A stretch of 64,000 nt of DNA from Endozoicomonas sp. NE40 (GCF_040549045.1 NZ_JBEWTB010000002.1:4142501-4206500), one strand, 5' to 3'; numbered from the stretch's first letter, positions 53,555 through 63,194 are shown. The notes: generated by a model not told the origin, from the sequence alone. Numbers and translations are program-made.

Positions 53555-54768
53555 ATGTTTGTCTTCAGGGTTTGTCGTCCTTTCCTGTTGTTGCTGTTTG
53601 CCAGTCCGCTGTTTTACAGTAGTGCTCAGGCAGCAGGCTGGCTTGAACTGCCCGAGCATTCAGTACCGCCGAAATCAGACAGTATCGATGAGTCATTCAA
53701 TTGCTCCGTTAAGGGGCAGCAGCTTATTCAATGGCTGGGTACTGCTTCTCAGCATGGTATAAGCCTGCCTGAGCAGGGCTGGCTGCAGCAGTTTTCCGAA
53801 GATCTGGTGCTGGATAAGGGTGATCGCCATGCTTCTGTCAGTCAGTTGAATCAGTGATTTAAAGGATCTTGATCTGGCTGATGATTTGCCAGTTGGTGTC
53901 TATTCCCGAAGGCATCAATCGGCAATCAATAAAATTCAGAAGATGTTCAGGCTGACGGCAGATGGCAAGCTTGGCCCCAGAACGCGACAGGCGCTGGTTG
54001 CCATGACATTAAAACGAATTAAAACACTGCGGATCAATCTGGAGCGTTTACACTGGCTTCCGGGAACATTGCCTTATCCGATAGTCTGGGTGGATATCGC
54101 CGGATTCCATGTGTACTGGGTGGCAGACCGCTACCGAAAGAAAAAATTTAAAGCGATAGTAGGGTTACCTTCCAGGCAAACGCCAGTATTTCAGGATGAA
54201 ATAGAGAGTATTACCATTAATCCGCCGTGGCGGGTGCCTGCTTCGATCGCTTTAACCAACCTTCTGCGCATGGCAAAACAGGATTCATCATTTCTGGAGC
54301 GGGAAGGATTCACAGTGTATTCCAGCTGGGAAAGCAACGCCAGAGTGGTTGATCCGGATAAGGTTGACTGGCACAGCCTGACCAGTCGGTCTTTTCCTTA
54401 CCGGTTGGAACAGAAACCGGGCAAAGTGAACCGTCTTGGGCGTTACAAGATGGATTCGCCTAATCGTTTCAGTATTTATCTTCATGACACACAAGCCTGA
54501 GCTATTTAACAAAATGGTACGTACTTTTAGTTCTGGCTGTACCAGGGTGAAAAATATTGATGAGCTGATCAAGAGTATTCTTGCCAGTCAGGGTATGTCA
54601 GGCCGTGTGAGAGCCTTGCAGCAACTGGGTGACACCAGTAAATTGATACTTCATAAGAAAATTCCCCTTTATTTTGCATATTTCACAGCCTGGCCAGAGA
54701 AAAATGGGCGGGTGCGTTTTCGTGAGAATATTTACCGGCTGGATGATGCGCTTCTGGCGAAGTTTTAG
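53555..54768 (+). pseudogene. YcbB/LdtD-like L,D-transpeptidase broken by two frameshifts
   Basis: Three frames in succession rebuild one protein of about 400 aa. Segment 1 (53555-53857) has a signal peptide (CRPFLLLLFASPLFYSSAQA) and ends at TGA after SVSQLNQ. Segment 2 continues one frame over (SDLKDLDLADDLPVG..., from about 53850) with a peptidoglycan-binding motif (IQKMFRLTADGKLGPRTRQAL) and the YkuD region up to SIYLHDT, ending at 54500. Segment 3 (from about 54496) gives KPELFNK, the catalytic Cys motif FSSGCTRV and the C-terminal end. Both breaks look like single-base indels. Either a recent pseudogene or two sequencing errors. Intact relatives make 3-3 peptidoglycan crosslinks in the periplasm. 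Confidence 0.82.
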
Positions 54769-54787
54769 TGTTTTATCTGTTTATAGC

Positions 54788-54819
54788 AAAAGGGCGTACC
54801 GAAAATGGTACGCCCTTTT
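54788..54819. terminator. Bidirectional terminator between ldt pseudogene and rne
   Basis: AAAAGGGCGTACC (54788-54800), loop GAAAAT, GGTACGCCCTTTT (54807-54819): perfect 13-bp stem with A/T-rich ends, serving convergent transcription units. Confidence 0.9.
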
Positions 54820-54838
54820 TATTTCAGACTGGCAGAGC

Positions 54839-57800
54839 TTACTGGGAAGCTTCTGTGTGGGAGTCAGTCTGCGCTGTTGGCTGCCTGTCTTCCGTAGTCT
54901 GTTCTGCCTGCTGCTTGCGCTTCAGTCGAGGGTCGTTCATGGCACGACTGCGGCGACGACGGCGAGCTGGTCTCTGGCTTTCGGGGGTGTTTTCCACTTG
55001 TGCCTGAGGTTCGGATACTGTTGTAGCAGCTTCCTGTTCTTCAGCAACGGGCGCTGTTTCCTGATCCACCGGCTTCACAGCTTTCTGTTGAGCGGCAGGT
55101 TCTTGAGCAACAGGTTGTTGGGCCGCAGGTTCTGCTGGTTTTTCAACAGCTGGTTTTACAGTCGGAGTAGTTTCTGCACTGGTTTCCTCAGGCTTTTCAG
55201 TCAGCTGAGTCAGGGCATTTTGAAGCTGCTCTACCGCGTCACTGAAAGTCTGATCGGCCCGGGCTTCAGGCTGAGCGAACTCTACCGGAGTGGTGACCGG
55301 GGCCGTCTCAACAGGGATTGTAGGCTGATGGCTGGCCGCTACCGCTTTGGCCATTTCAGTCATACGTGGTTCCCGGGTGGCAGATTCAGGTGCTTCACTG
55401 CGCACGCCTGCAGCAGGTTCAGCTTTTTCTGCTGAGTCACTTGCCTTGTTTACTGGCTTGGCAATGACGGGTTTCTCTGTTTTTGCTGCTTCAGTTGGAG
55501 CCTGTATTTCAGGTTTTTGCTGTTGCGCTTTCGGAGCTGGTTGTGCTTCTGCAGGAGCGGCTTTTGCTACTGGCTGAGGTGCAGGCTTGCGCTCTTGTGG
55601 TGTTTCAGTTTTTGCTTCCAGAGCAGGTTTGGCTTCCTGTGCCGGAGCTGGCTTAGCCTGTGCTTTGGGCTCCTGTGATTTGGATTCCTGCGGCTTGGGC
55701 TCTTGTGGTTTGGGCTCTTGTGGTTTGGACAGAGGCGGCAGCGTTGGCTGGTCCTGTACATTGCGATCACGCTGAGTCGGACGGTTGCTGCGACGACGCT
55801 GGGCAGAGCCCGGACGACGACGGCGGCGGTTGTCTTCACCCTGCTGTTCAGGTTCCTGACTCAGACTATCGGTTTTACGGGCGTCGCTCCGGCTTTCATC
55901 GCGGGAAGCCTGTTCTTCCCGGTCAAAGCGTTCCTGCTTCTGGCGCTGAACACGACTTTCCTGACGATCCTGTTTCTGGCGAGGCTGACGCTGCTGACGG
56001 TTATCACCCTGATCGCCCCGTTGCTCGTTGCGCTGCTCATTACGCTGCTCATTACGAGAGTCGCTACGATCCTGACGGCCGCCACGACGACGCTCGTTAC
56101 GGTTCTGGCGCTGTTCATCACTCTGTTCGCGACGGGTGTCACGAGCTTCACGCTGCTGGTCGCGACTGCTGCGCTGTCTGCGCTGAGGCTGCTGGCGTTC
56201 ACGCTGAGGACGGGAAGAAGGCTGAGGCTTTTGACGGCTTTCGGTCTTCTTAGGCTGCTCTTCGGTGCTTTCTTCAGTGCCAAACAGGCCGCCCAGGGCT
56301 TTAACAAAAGAGCGGATCAGGCCGGGCTTTTCCTGCTTTACAGGGGCTGGTTGAGCAGGTGCAACAGTCTTGACGGCTGCTTCCTGGCGAGGAGTAGGCT
56401 TGGCGGTAGCGGCCAGTTGTTCAACAGTGTCTTCTGCTTCCAGAATCTCATAACTGCTTTCAACATGCTCGGCTACATGGTCATCACGCAGGCGCTGAAC
56501 GTCGTAGTGTGGAGTGTCCAGGTTGGCGTTTGGAATAACAATCACGCGAGCCTGGTGGCGCTTTTCGATTTTGGCAATCATTGAGCGCTTTTCGTTCAGC
56601 AGGAAGGCAGCCACTGATACCGGTACCTGAGCACGGATTTCAGAGGTTTTGTCCTTCATGGCCTCTTCTTCCATCAGGCGCAGGATAGACAGAGCCAGAG
56701 ATTCGATGTCACGGATAGTGCCTTGTCCGGAACAGCGTGGGCAGACAACGCCGCTGGTTTCACCCAGAGACGGGCGCAGGCGCTGACGGGACATTTCCAG
56801 CAGGCCAAAGCGGGAGATGCGACCGGTCTGAACCCGGGCGCGGTCCATGGACAGAGCCTGACGAATACGGTTCTCTACCTCACGCTGGTTGCGGTTGTGG
56901 CTCATGTCGATAAAATCGATCACGATCAGGCCGCCAATGTCGCGCAGACGCAGCTGGCGGGCAATTTCGTCAGCGGCTTCCAGGTTGGTGTTCAGTGCGG
57001 TTTCTTCGATATCACCGCCACGGGTCGCCCGTGCGGAGTTGATGTCGATGGATACCAGGGCTTCAGTCGGATCGATAACAATAGAGCCACCGGATGGCAG
57101 ACGTACTTCACGCTGGAAGGCGGTTTCAATCTGGGATTCGATCTGGAAGCGGTTGAACAGTGGAATGCTGTCTTTGTAAAGCTTGATCTTTTGCTCGTAC
57201 TGCGGCATTACCTGCTTGATGAAGGTGACGGCTTCGTCGTACACAGACTGCTTGTCGATCAGAACTTCACCGATGTCCTGACGCAGGTAGTCGCGAATAG
57301 CACGGATGATAACGTTGCTTTCCTGATAGATAAGCAGAGGCGCAGGCTGTTCTGCGGCGTCCTTGATGGAACTCCACAGTTGTAGCAGGTAGTCCAGATC
57401 CCATTGCAGTTCTTCCTGGCTGCGACCCAGACCTGCGGTGCGAACGATGACGCCCATTTCTGCAGGGATGTTCAGCTGACTCAGGGTTTCACGCAGTTCC
57501 GCTCGCTCGTCGCCTTCAATACGACGGGAAATGCCGCCAGCGCGAGGGTTGTTTGGCATCAGAACCAGGTAGCGTCCAGCCAGGCTGACCAGTGTGGTCA
57601 GGGCTGCACCTTTGTTGCCACGCTCTTCCTTATCCACCTGGATAATGACTTCCTGGCCTTCCTTGATGACGTCCTTGATGCTTGGACGGCCACCGGAATG
57701 TGGGGCGCGGAAGTATTCCCGTGAAATTTCTTTCAGGGGCAGGAAACCATGGCGCTCAGCGCCGAAGTCAACAAAAGCAGCTTCGAGGCTCGGCTCGACA

Positions 57801-57943
57801 CGGGTGATCTTGCCTTTGTAGATGTTGGCTTTTTTCTGTTCACGGGCGCCTGATTCTATATCCAGATCATACAGGCGTTGTCCGTCTACCAGTGCAACAC
57901 GCAACTCTTCCGACTGAGTTGCGTTGATTAACATTCTCTTCAT
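54839..57943 (-). CDS. rne: Ribonuclease E
   Basis: 1034 aa from ATG 57943 (MKRMLINATQSEELRVAL matches the start of E. coli RNase E; the frame is open to 58015). Endoribonuclease and degradosome scaffold. The catalytic half has an S1 domain, ALVSIDINSAR and LIVIDFIDM (the two active-site Asp regions) and the Zn-link CPRCSGQG. The C-terminal half (from about residue 530) is disordered: Arg/Gln/Asp-rich (RNA binding) then Lys/Pro/Glu/Ala-rich with repeats of PKPQEPK. A long untranslated leader precedes it, as in enterobacteria where RNase E autoregulates. Confidence 0.97.
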   Translation of the reverse strand: MKRMLINATQSEELRVALVDGQRLYDLDIESGAREQKKANIYKGKITRVEPSLEAAFVDFGAERHGFLPLKEISREYFRAPHSGGRPSIKDVIKEGQEVIIQVDKEERGNKGAALTTLVSLAGRYLVLMPNNPRAGGISRRIEGDERAELRETLSQLNIPAEMGVIVRTAGLGRSQEELQWDLDYLLQLWSSIKDAAEQPAPLLIYQESNVIIRAIRDYLRQDIGEVLIDKQSVYDEAVTFIKQVMPQYEQKIKLYKDSIPLFNRFQIESQIETAFQREVRLPSGGSIVIDPTEALVSIDINSARATRGGDIEETALNTNLEAADEIARQLRLRDIGGLIVIDFIDMSHNRNQREVENRIRQALSMDRARVQTGRISRFGLLEMSRQRLRPSLGETSGVVCPRCSGQGTIRDIESLALSILRLMEEEAMKDKTSEIRAQVPVSVAAFLLNEKRSMIAKIEKRHQARVIVIPNANLDTPHYDVQRLRDDHVAEHVESSYEILEAEDTVEQLAATAKPTPRQEAAVKTVAPAQPAPVKQEKPGLIRSFVKALGGLFGTEESTEEQPKKTESRQKPQPSSRPQRERQQPQRRQRSSRDQQREARDTRREQSDEQRQNRNERRRGGRQDRSDSRNEQRNEQRNEQRGDQGDNRQQRQPRQKQDRQESRVQRQKQERFDREEQASRDESRSDARKTDSLSQEPEQQGEDNRRRRRPGSAQRRRSNRPTQRDRNVQDQPTLPPLSKPQEPKPQEPKPQESKSQEPKAQAKPAPAQEAKPALEAKTETPQERKPAPQPVAKAAPAEAQPAPKAQQQKPEIQAPTEAAKTEKPVIAKPVNKASDSAEKAEPAAGVRSEAPESATREPRMTEMAKAVAASHQPTIPVETAPVTTPVEFAQPEARADQTFSDAVEQLQNALTQLTEKPEETSAETTPTVKPAVEKPAEPAAQQPVAQEPAAQQKAVKPVDQETAPVAEEQEAATTVSEPQAQVENTPESQRPARRRRRSRAMNDPRLKRKQQAEQTTEDRQPTAQTDSHTEASQ

Positions 57944-58604
57944 AGAGTACCGATACGGTTTAGAGGCTAGCCTCTCGTGCCGGCACGGCCCGCTCTTTCT
58001 TTTCCGGTTTGTCACTCGGGCTTAACACGATGCGGAGTAAACCGGTTTTTATTAACTGCCATCAGACTTACACCGTCAGACCTGTATAGAATACTTCTGT
58101 GGCCTGTGAGGGTAACGATATGGCACTTTAGTACTTCCTGAACTGTTTGAATCAGGCAAGTACCGGGGCGCAGGAATGGAATTCTTACCGGGGAATGACT
58201 CGGCATTTCAAAATAAATAAAGCCGATTATAATCGCTGACAGTCCCGGGACCTTCCTCACGCCCGGAATCAGGGGGCGTTGCTCGACAGAGAGTAGCTCT
58301 GTTTATGTTCTCCACGGCTCTTGCCGTGCTCTATACCATGAAAATACGATTTTATTACCTGGAGTGATGAAATCGTATTATCTGCTCATGGCTTAACTTC
58401 TGTCCCAAGTATTTCATCGACCCGGCATCGGGGAAGCTTTATGGTGATTCCGTGATGTCCTGAGTCGGCGACCGCTATTTTTAGCTCTGGTCTGCCTGGG
58501 TTTCGTAAATCGAACTGCCCTTTCGGTTATGCGCAGGACAGTGTCTCAACTATATCAGTAATCTGTAAGTGCTTCAAATGAGCCAAAGCTGGTAAGATGC
58601 GCCC
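57944..58604. other. Long intergenic region between divergent rne and rluC
   Basis: About 660 bp with no supportable gene. A stem ATACGATTT/AAATCGTAT (58344-58352 with 58370-58378) and other palindromic words (e.g. near 58300-58335) are visible. By analogy with E. coli, the rne-proximal part is probably a structured 5' leader for autoregulation; promoters for both genes must lie here but I do not assign them. Confidence 0.5.
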
Positions 58605-59618
58605 ATGGACAGACGACTCAATGATTCCCGCGATTCGGCTTCTGCTCAAGCGGATCGCCCTAAAGTACGACTGGTCAGCATTGATGCTGATGATGCTGGT
58701 CAGCGTGTTGACAATTATCTGGTTCGGGAGCTGAAAGGTGTTCCGAAGACTCGTGTTTACCGGATCATTCGCAAAGGTGAAGTACGGGTAAATAAAAAGC
58801 GCGTAACGGCTGCCTATCGTTTGCAGGATGGCGATGTGCTGCGTATTCCACCCATCCGTGTCGCTGAGAAGACGGATAAAGTGTTAGTGGGTGGTGGCCT
58901 GGCGGAAAAACTGGAATCTTCCATTATTTATGAAGATGACCAGCTGATCATTATTAACAAGCCTTCCGGCATTGCCGTTCACGGGGGCAGTGGTATCAAC
59001 TTTGGCGTGATTGAGGCGATGCGCAAAATTCGCCCGGACGCCCGCAGCCTGGAACTGGTACACCGGCTGGATCGTGATACCTCCGGCTGTCTGATGATTG
59101 CCAAGCGTCGCAGTATGTTGCGTTATCTGCACAACCAGTTTCAGGAAGACAAGGTCAGTAAAATTTATAACGCCCTGGTGATCGGGCGCTGGCCAAATCG
59201 CAAAGTACTGGTGAATGCGCCGCTGTTAAAAAACACGCTGCAATCGGGTGAACGCATGGTTCGGGTTGATCTGGACGGTAAAAAGTCCAGAACCCGTTAT
59301 CAGGTGCTGGAGCGTTATAACCACCAGGGTGAAAGTGCAACCCTGGTGGAAGCCAGCCCGATTACCGGGCGTACGCACCAGATTCGTGTGCATTGTCTGC
59401 ATGCCGGTTACGCCATTCTGGGTGATGACAAGTACGGCACAGACGAGGACAATAAACGCTACCGGAACTTTGGCCTGAAACGACTGTTTCTGCATGCGGC
59501 ACGATTAAAACTTACCCTGCCTGATGGCACACCTTTGACTGTTGATGCACCACTGTCGCCTGATCTGCAGGCTGTTCTGGAAACCCTTGGAAGTGAGCGC
59601 GACGGACCGTCAGCCTGA
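58605..59618 (+). CDS. rluC: 23S rRNA pseudouridine synthase RluC
   Basis: 337 aa; makes pseudouridines in 23S rRNA (955, 2504 and 2580 in E. coli). N-terminal S4 domain (about 30-85, RVDNYLVRELKGVPKTRVYR) and the catalytic Asp D156 in HRLDRDTSG. Divergent from rne, the classic gammaproteobacterial pairing. Confidence 0.95.
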   Translation: MDRRLNDSRDSASAQADRPKVRLVSIDADDAGQRVDNYLVRELKGVPKTRVYRIIRKGEVRVNKKRVTAAYRLQDGDVLRIPPIRVAEKTDKVLVGGGLAEKLESSIIYEDDQLIIINKPSGIAVHGGSGINFGVIEAMRKIRPDARSLELVHRLDRDTSGCLMIAKRRSMLRYLHNQFQEDKVSKIYNALVIGRWPNRKVLVNAPLLKNTLQSGERMVRVDLDGKKSRTRYQVLERYNHQGESATLVEASPITGRTHQIRVHCLHAGYAILGDDKYGTDEDNKRYRNFGLKRLFLHAARLKLTLPDGTPLTVDAPLSPDLQAVLETLGSERDGPSA

Positions 59619-59634
59619 TTGAGAAGTAGAGACA

Positions 59635-60300
59635 TTGGATAAACGTTATTCGTTAATTATTTTTGACTGGGATGGAACCCTGATTGATTCTGTCCCGACT
59701 ATTACCCGTTCTCTGGCTATTGCTGCTGAACAGATGGGGTTGCCGCAGCTGGACGAGGTGGCTTATAAAAGTGTGATTGGGCTGAGCCTGACGAATGCCA
59801 TTCGCAAGCTGTATCCCACACTGGCTGACGAGCAGTTGCAGCGGTTTATTAAACAGTATCGTGAAGAATACAACCGGCTGGAAAAACAGCCTTCTGTTCC
59901 GTTTCCGGGTGTCACTAACGGGCTGAATGTACTGCGTGAACAAGGCATTACCATGGCGGTAGCAACGGGGAAGGGCCGGAATGGTTTAGACCGGTCCATG
60001 ACTGCCAATCAATACCATGAGTATTTTCAGGCGTCCCGCTGTGCGGATGAAACGCGCTCAAAGCCTGACCCGTTGATGCTGGAGCAATTGCTGGAAGAGC
60101 TGGATATTCCTGTTGAGCAGGCCCTTATGGTGGGCGATGCCGGGTTTGACCTGCAGATGGCAGAAAGCCTGGGAATGGATCGGGTGGCTGTCACCTATGG
60201 CGCCCAGCCAAAAGAAAAACTTTTAAGCCATGATCCGGTGTTTGTCGCTGACAGCTTTGATGACCTGATCGAATGGGTGGGCATCGTTGAGCATGGCTGA
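59635..60300 (+). CDS. HAD-family phosphatase (Gph-like)
   Basis: 221 aa HAD hydrolase; nucleophile D11 and acid/base D13 in FDWDGTLIDS, a helical cap domain, then motif II in VATGKG, motif III Lys near SKPDP and motif IV in VGDAGFDLQMA. Starts with TTG 59635 (GAGA upstream), 16 bp after rluC, in the rluC-HAD-sppA order of Pseudomonas. Substrate cannot be read from the sequence. Confidence 0.92.
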   Translation: MDKRYSLIIFDWDGTLIDSVPTITRSLAIAAEQMGLPQLDEVAYKSVIGLSLTNAIRKLYPTLADEQLQRFIKQYREEYNRLEKQPSVPFPGVTNGLNVLREQGITMAVATGKGRNGLDRSMTANQYHEYFQASRCADETRSKPDPLMLEQLLEELDIPVEQALMVGDAGFDLQMAESLGMDRVAVTYGAQPKEKLLSHDPVFVADSFDDLIEWVGIVEHG

Positions 60301-60356
60301 ATGCAGCTGAACATTAAAAAAACAATCGTTGTTGGGCATCAAGCCCCGGAGTGAAG

Positions 60357-61343
60357 ATGGAAGATAACTGGAAGGAGCCTGAGTCGGTTCTGCCCGATAA
60401 AGATGATGGCAAAGCCTGGAAGCTGATTGAAAACCTGGCTGAAGGCGCATTGAAAGAACAGCGTCGGGCTCGCCGCTGGGGCATTTTTTTCAAGTTGCTG
60501 ACCTTTACCTGGCTGTTTGCCACCATTGGTATTTTTTATTCCGCTTTTCGCGTTGATGTGTCGGCGCTGGAAAATCCTGACGGACACACAGCGCTGGTGG
60601 ATATTGGCGGTGTGATTGCTGATGGTAACGATGCCAGTGCTGACATTATTGTTGGAGGGTTGCGAGCTGCGTTTGAAGATCCGGGTACCAGGGGGGTTAT
60701 CCTTCGCATCAACAGTCCGGGTGGAAGCCCTGTTCAGGCAGGTTATATTTACGATGAAATTCGTCGTCTGCGTGGCAAGTATCCAGAGACTCCACTGTAC
60801 TCCGTGATTATGGATATCGGGGCTTCCGGAGGTTATTACGTGGCTGCCGCAGCCGATGAGATTTATGCCGATAAGGCCAGCCTTGTCGGGTCTATAGGTG
60901 TGGTTTCATCAGGCTTTGGTTTTGTTGAGGCAATAGACAAGCTGGGTATTACCCGACGTACTTATACGGCCGGTGAGTACAAGGCCTTTAATGACCCGTT
61001 TCAGCCAGTGGATGAAGAGGCCACTGCCCGCTGGCAGGAATCTCTGGACAGTATTCATAATCAGTTTGTTAACGCGGTTAAAACCGGCCGTGGTGATCGG
61101 CTGGCAGATGACGAAGTGATTTTTTCCGGCATGGTCTGGACCGGTGAAAATGCTGTCAGGCTTGGGCTGGTTGATGGTCTGGGTAGTGCGGGTTACGTTG
61201 CCCGGGAAGTAGTGGGCAATGAAACCATTGTTGACTTTACTGCCCGTTTGTCGCCACTGGAAAAATTTGCCAGAGATCTGGGTGTTGGTTTTACCGGTGC
61301 AATGATCAAAACGCTGGGGCTTGAAGGTGTCACCCTGCGCTGA
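60357..61343 (+). CDS. sppA: Signal peptide peptidase SppA, short form (S49)
   Basis: 328 aa from ATG 60357 (GGAG five bases upstream; GTG 60351 also possible). One N-terminal TM (FFKLLTFTWLFATIGIFYSA), then the S49 serine protease domain with nucleophile S157 in GASGGYYVAA and general base K209 in AGEYKAFNDPF; the 52-residue spacing is the same as in the short Bacillus-type SppA. Degrades cleaved signal peptides in the membrane. Next in order would normally be yceF; here an rplT remnant and a lysE gene intervene. Confidence 0.95.
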   Translation: MEDNWKEPESVLPDKDDGKAWKLIENLAEGALKEQRRARRWGIFFKLLTFTWLFATIGIFYSAFRVDVSALENPDGHTALVDIGGVIADGNDASADIIVGGLRAAFEDPGTRGVILRINSPGGSPVQAGYIYDEIRRLRGKYPETPLYSVIMDIGASGGYYVAAAADEIYADKASLVGSIGVVSSGFGFVEAIDKLGITRRTYTAGEYKAFNDPFQPVDEEATARWQESLDSIHNQFVNAVKTGRGDRLADDEVIFSGMVWTGENAVRLGLVDGLGSAGYVAREVVGNETIVDFTARLSPLEKFARDLGVGFTGAMIKTLGLEGVTLR

Positions 61344-61377
61344 CAGAAGACTGGTTGTGAATTCGGAGATATGGCTC

Positions 61378-61526
61378 ATGGCACGTGTAAAACGTGGCGT
61401 CGCTGCAAGAAGGTTCTGAAGAAGGCTGCGATCGAAGTCGACCGTAAGGTTCTGGCTGACATCGTTGTACACTACAAGACCGTTTTCGGTCAGCTGGTTG
61501 AGAAGGCTAAAGCTGCTCTGGCTTAA
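61378..61526 (+). pseudogene. rplT (ribosomal protein L20) remnant with internal deletion
   Basis: ATG 61378, with GGAG ten bases before, begins MARVKRGVAAR exactly like L20, then after a junction the frame shifts into the L20 C-terminus (KVLKKAAIEVDRKVLADIVV, then VEKAKAALA and TAA at 61524-61526). About 65-70 internal residues are missing and the frame is broken. L20 is essential, so an intact rplT must exist elsewhere; this is a decayed duplicate that kept its ribosome-binding site and, just downstream, a terminator. Confidence 0.85.
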
Positions 61527-61548
61527 GTTTTTTCAAACTGCTTTTAAA

Positions 61549-61587
61549 AAAACGGGCTTATGGTTTTGCCATAACCCCGTTTTTTTG
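61549..61587. terminator. Intrinsic terminator after the rplT remnant
   Basis: AAAACGGGCTTATGG (61549-61563), loop TTTTG, CCATAACCCCGTTTT (61569-61583) with one mismatch, then more T residues. Probably the original rplT terminator carried with the remnant; also serves the convergent lysE gene. Confidence 0.85.
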
Positions 61588-61589
61588 TT

Positions 61590-62204
61590 TCAGGCAAGGT
61601 GTTCCGATACCAGTTCAATGATGACAGGCAACACGGATATAGCCAGTAAAAGCGCCATGGAGACATTGAAAAGTCGCTGGTGTAATGTGTTTTTCAGTAT
61701 TTTTTTAAGATTGGCACCAAACAGTAGCCAGACAGCAATGCATGGAAAGGCAGCCAGCAGGAAAGCAAAGGTAATATAAAAAACCTGTAAAAGAATATCA
61801 CTATCTATGGTGGTATAAGCAGCGACTGCGCCCGTTGCCATAATCCAGGCTTTTGGATTAACCCATTGAAAAGCGGCGGCCTGCAAAAAGGTTAGTGGAT
61901 TTTTGTTGTTTTCCAGGTTGGTCTCGCTGGATGCGGTTGCCACATGATAAGCCAGATAGAGAAGATAAAGTGTCCCTGCTATTTTTATCACATCATGCAA
62001 GAATGGTAGTTTCTGAAAAATAACGTCAAAACCAAGTCCGACTGCTGCGACCATGGCTGGGAACCCGATGCAAATACCCAGATAATGGGGCATGCTTCTT
62101 CTGATACCATAATTTAAACCTGAACTCATAATCATGATATTGTTGGGGCCGGGGGTTACCGTCGTCGAGAATGTAAAGAGCAGAACAGCAAGATAATTTT
62201 CCAC
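61590..62204 (-). CDS. LysE/RhtB-family amino-acid exporter
   Basis: 204 aa from GTG 62204, which has GGAG five bases upstream; the frame continues to 62249 without a better start. Six TM helices; TVTPGPNNIMIMSSGLNYG (N-terminal) and AAAFQWVNPKAWIMATGA (central) are the LysE family signatures. Transports amino acids or analogues out of the cell; substrate unknown. Its position between sppA and yceF, next to the rplT remnant, is not the ancestral order, so it was inserted here. Confidence 0.92.
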   Translation of the reverse strand: MENYLAVLLFTFSTTVTPGPNNIMIMSSGLNYGIRRSMPHYLGICIGFPAMVAAVGLGFDVIFQKLPFLHDVIKIAGTLYLLYLAYHVATASSETNLENNKNPLTFLQAAAFQWVNPKAWIMATGAVAAYTTIDSDILLQVFYITFAFLLAAFPCIAVWLLFGANLKKILKNTLHQRLFNVSMALLLAISVLPVIIELVSEHLA

Positions 62205-62389
62205 TATCACTCCGTTCTTTATTGGAAGGTATTTATCGCAGGGTATCAATAAAATCTCATTATAGCGGCTTTTGCTCCTGTTTCCTGCGTGGAAACAGGG
62301 TGGCTGCTAGGCGGCAGAGTCCTCTCTCTGTTGAATTTTGCCGGATTTGATCATCAAAGATTGCGGATAATGCAATCGTTAACTCTGAC

Positions 62390-62414
62390 GTAAGGAGGGA
62401 TTTTTCCTCCTTAC
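62390..62414. terminator. Perfect 9-bp stem-loop after yceF
   Basis: GTAAGGAGG (62390-62398), seven-base loop, CCTCCTTAC (62406-62414), in the gap between yceF and lysE, both on the minus strand. Followed by no clear U-tract on the minus strand, so termination is plausible but not certain. Confidence 0.6.
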
Positions 62415-62428
62415 ACTGATGGCTGCTC

Positions 62429-63004
62429 TCAAATAATGTTAACGCCTTCATTTAACAGCATGTCGGTTAACCGGATGAGTGGGAGTCCGGTCAGGCTGTT
62501 GGGGTCATCACCACTCATCTTTGTGAATAACGTGATGCCCAGTCCTTCGCATTTAAAACTGCCGGCGCAATCCAGTGGTTCTTCCTTCTTTATATAGCTT
62601 TCAATCTGTTCTCTGCTGAGTTGCCTGAAATGAACGGTAAAAGGTATACAGTCGAGTTGCTGCTTGGCGGTTCTGGTATTCAGCAGGCACAAGCCTGTGT
62701 AAAAGGTGACAGCCTGATTGCTGCAGGCGAGTAGTTGCCCGATGGCGCGGTTGTGGGTGCCGGGCTTGCCCAGAATAGTCTGCCCCAGTTGGGCTGCCTG
62801 GTCGGAAGCAATAATCAGATGATCCGGATAGCTCTCAGCCAGAGCCCGGGCTTTGGCCTCTGAGAGTCTCAGGGACAAAGCATCAGCAGTTTCTCCCGGC
62901 ATAGGCGTTTCATCAATGTCCGGAGCCTGGCATGAGAACTCAAGCCCAAGTCGTTCAAGCAGTTGTTTCCGATAGGGAGAGCCGGAGGCAAGAAGTAGTT
63001 TCAT
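62429..63004 (-). CDS. yceF: Maf-family nucleotide pyrophosphatase, YceF type
   Basis: 191 aa; hydrolyses modified or non-canonical nucleoside triphosphates (7-methyl-GTP for the YceF subgroup). LLASGSPYRKQLLERLG is the Maf start, and YPDHLIIASDQ plus CAGSFKCEGLGITLF are YceF-type. The divergent yceD-rpmF genes expected upstream are not in the window; an insertion sequence starts there instead. Confidence 0.93.
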   Translation of the reverse strand: MKLLLASGSPYRKQLLERLGLEFSCQAPDIDETPMPGETADALSLRLSEAKARALAESYPDHLIIASDQAAQLGQTILGKPGTHNRAIGQLLACSNQAVTFYTGLCLLNTRTAKQQLDCIPFTVHFRQLSREQIESYIKKEEPLDCAGSFKCEGLGITLFTKMSGDDPNSLTGLPLIRLTDMLLNEGVNII

Positions 63005-63071
63005 GGTTGTCTTAAAATAGTCGCTTAGTGGATGAGGAAATGACGGCCAGCCTGTGGTTGCAAATGAAGCC

Positions 63072-63100
63072 TTGACAGGCGGGAAATTAAGCAGAATTTC
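63072..63100 (+). promoter_or_regulatory. Probable former yceD-rpmF promoter
   Basis: TTGACA at 63072-63077 with AATTTC at 63095-63100 (17-bp spacer) or AGAATT at 63093 (15-bp spacer), followed by TCGCCTTATACGCAG, looks like the divergent yceD promoter found upstream of yceF in relatives. It would now read into the insertion sequence. Confidence 0.4.
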
Positions 63101-63194
63101 TCGCCTTATACGCAGTTGGGTGCAATTAAAAGTGTTCCCCGGTCAGCAATTTCCCAGAACTTGGCCATAATGCTAAGAGTTCATTTTTCACCCG

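Noticed and set aside
55660..56584. Plus-strand frames across the 3' half of rne
   Set aside because: Produced by the biased Arg/Gln/Lys-rich coding sequence of the RNase E scaffold region on the other strand.
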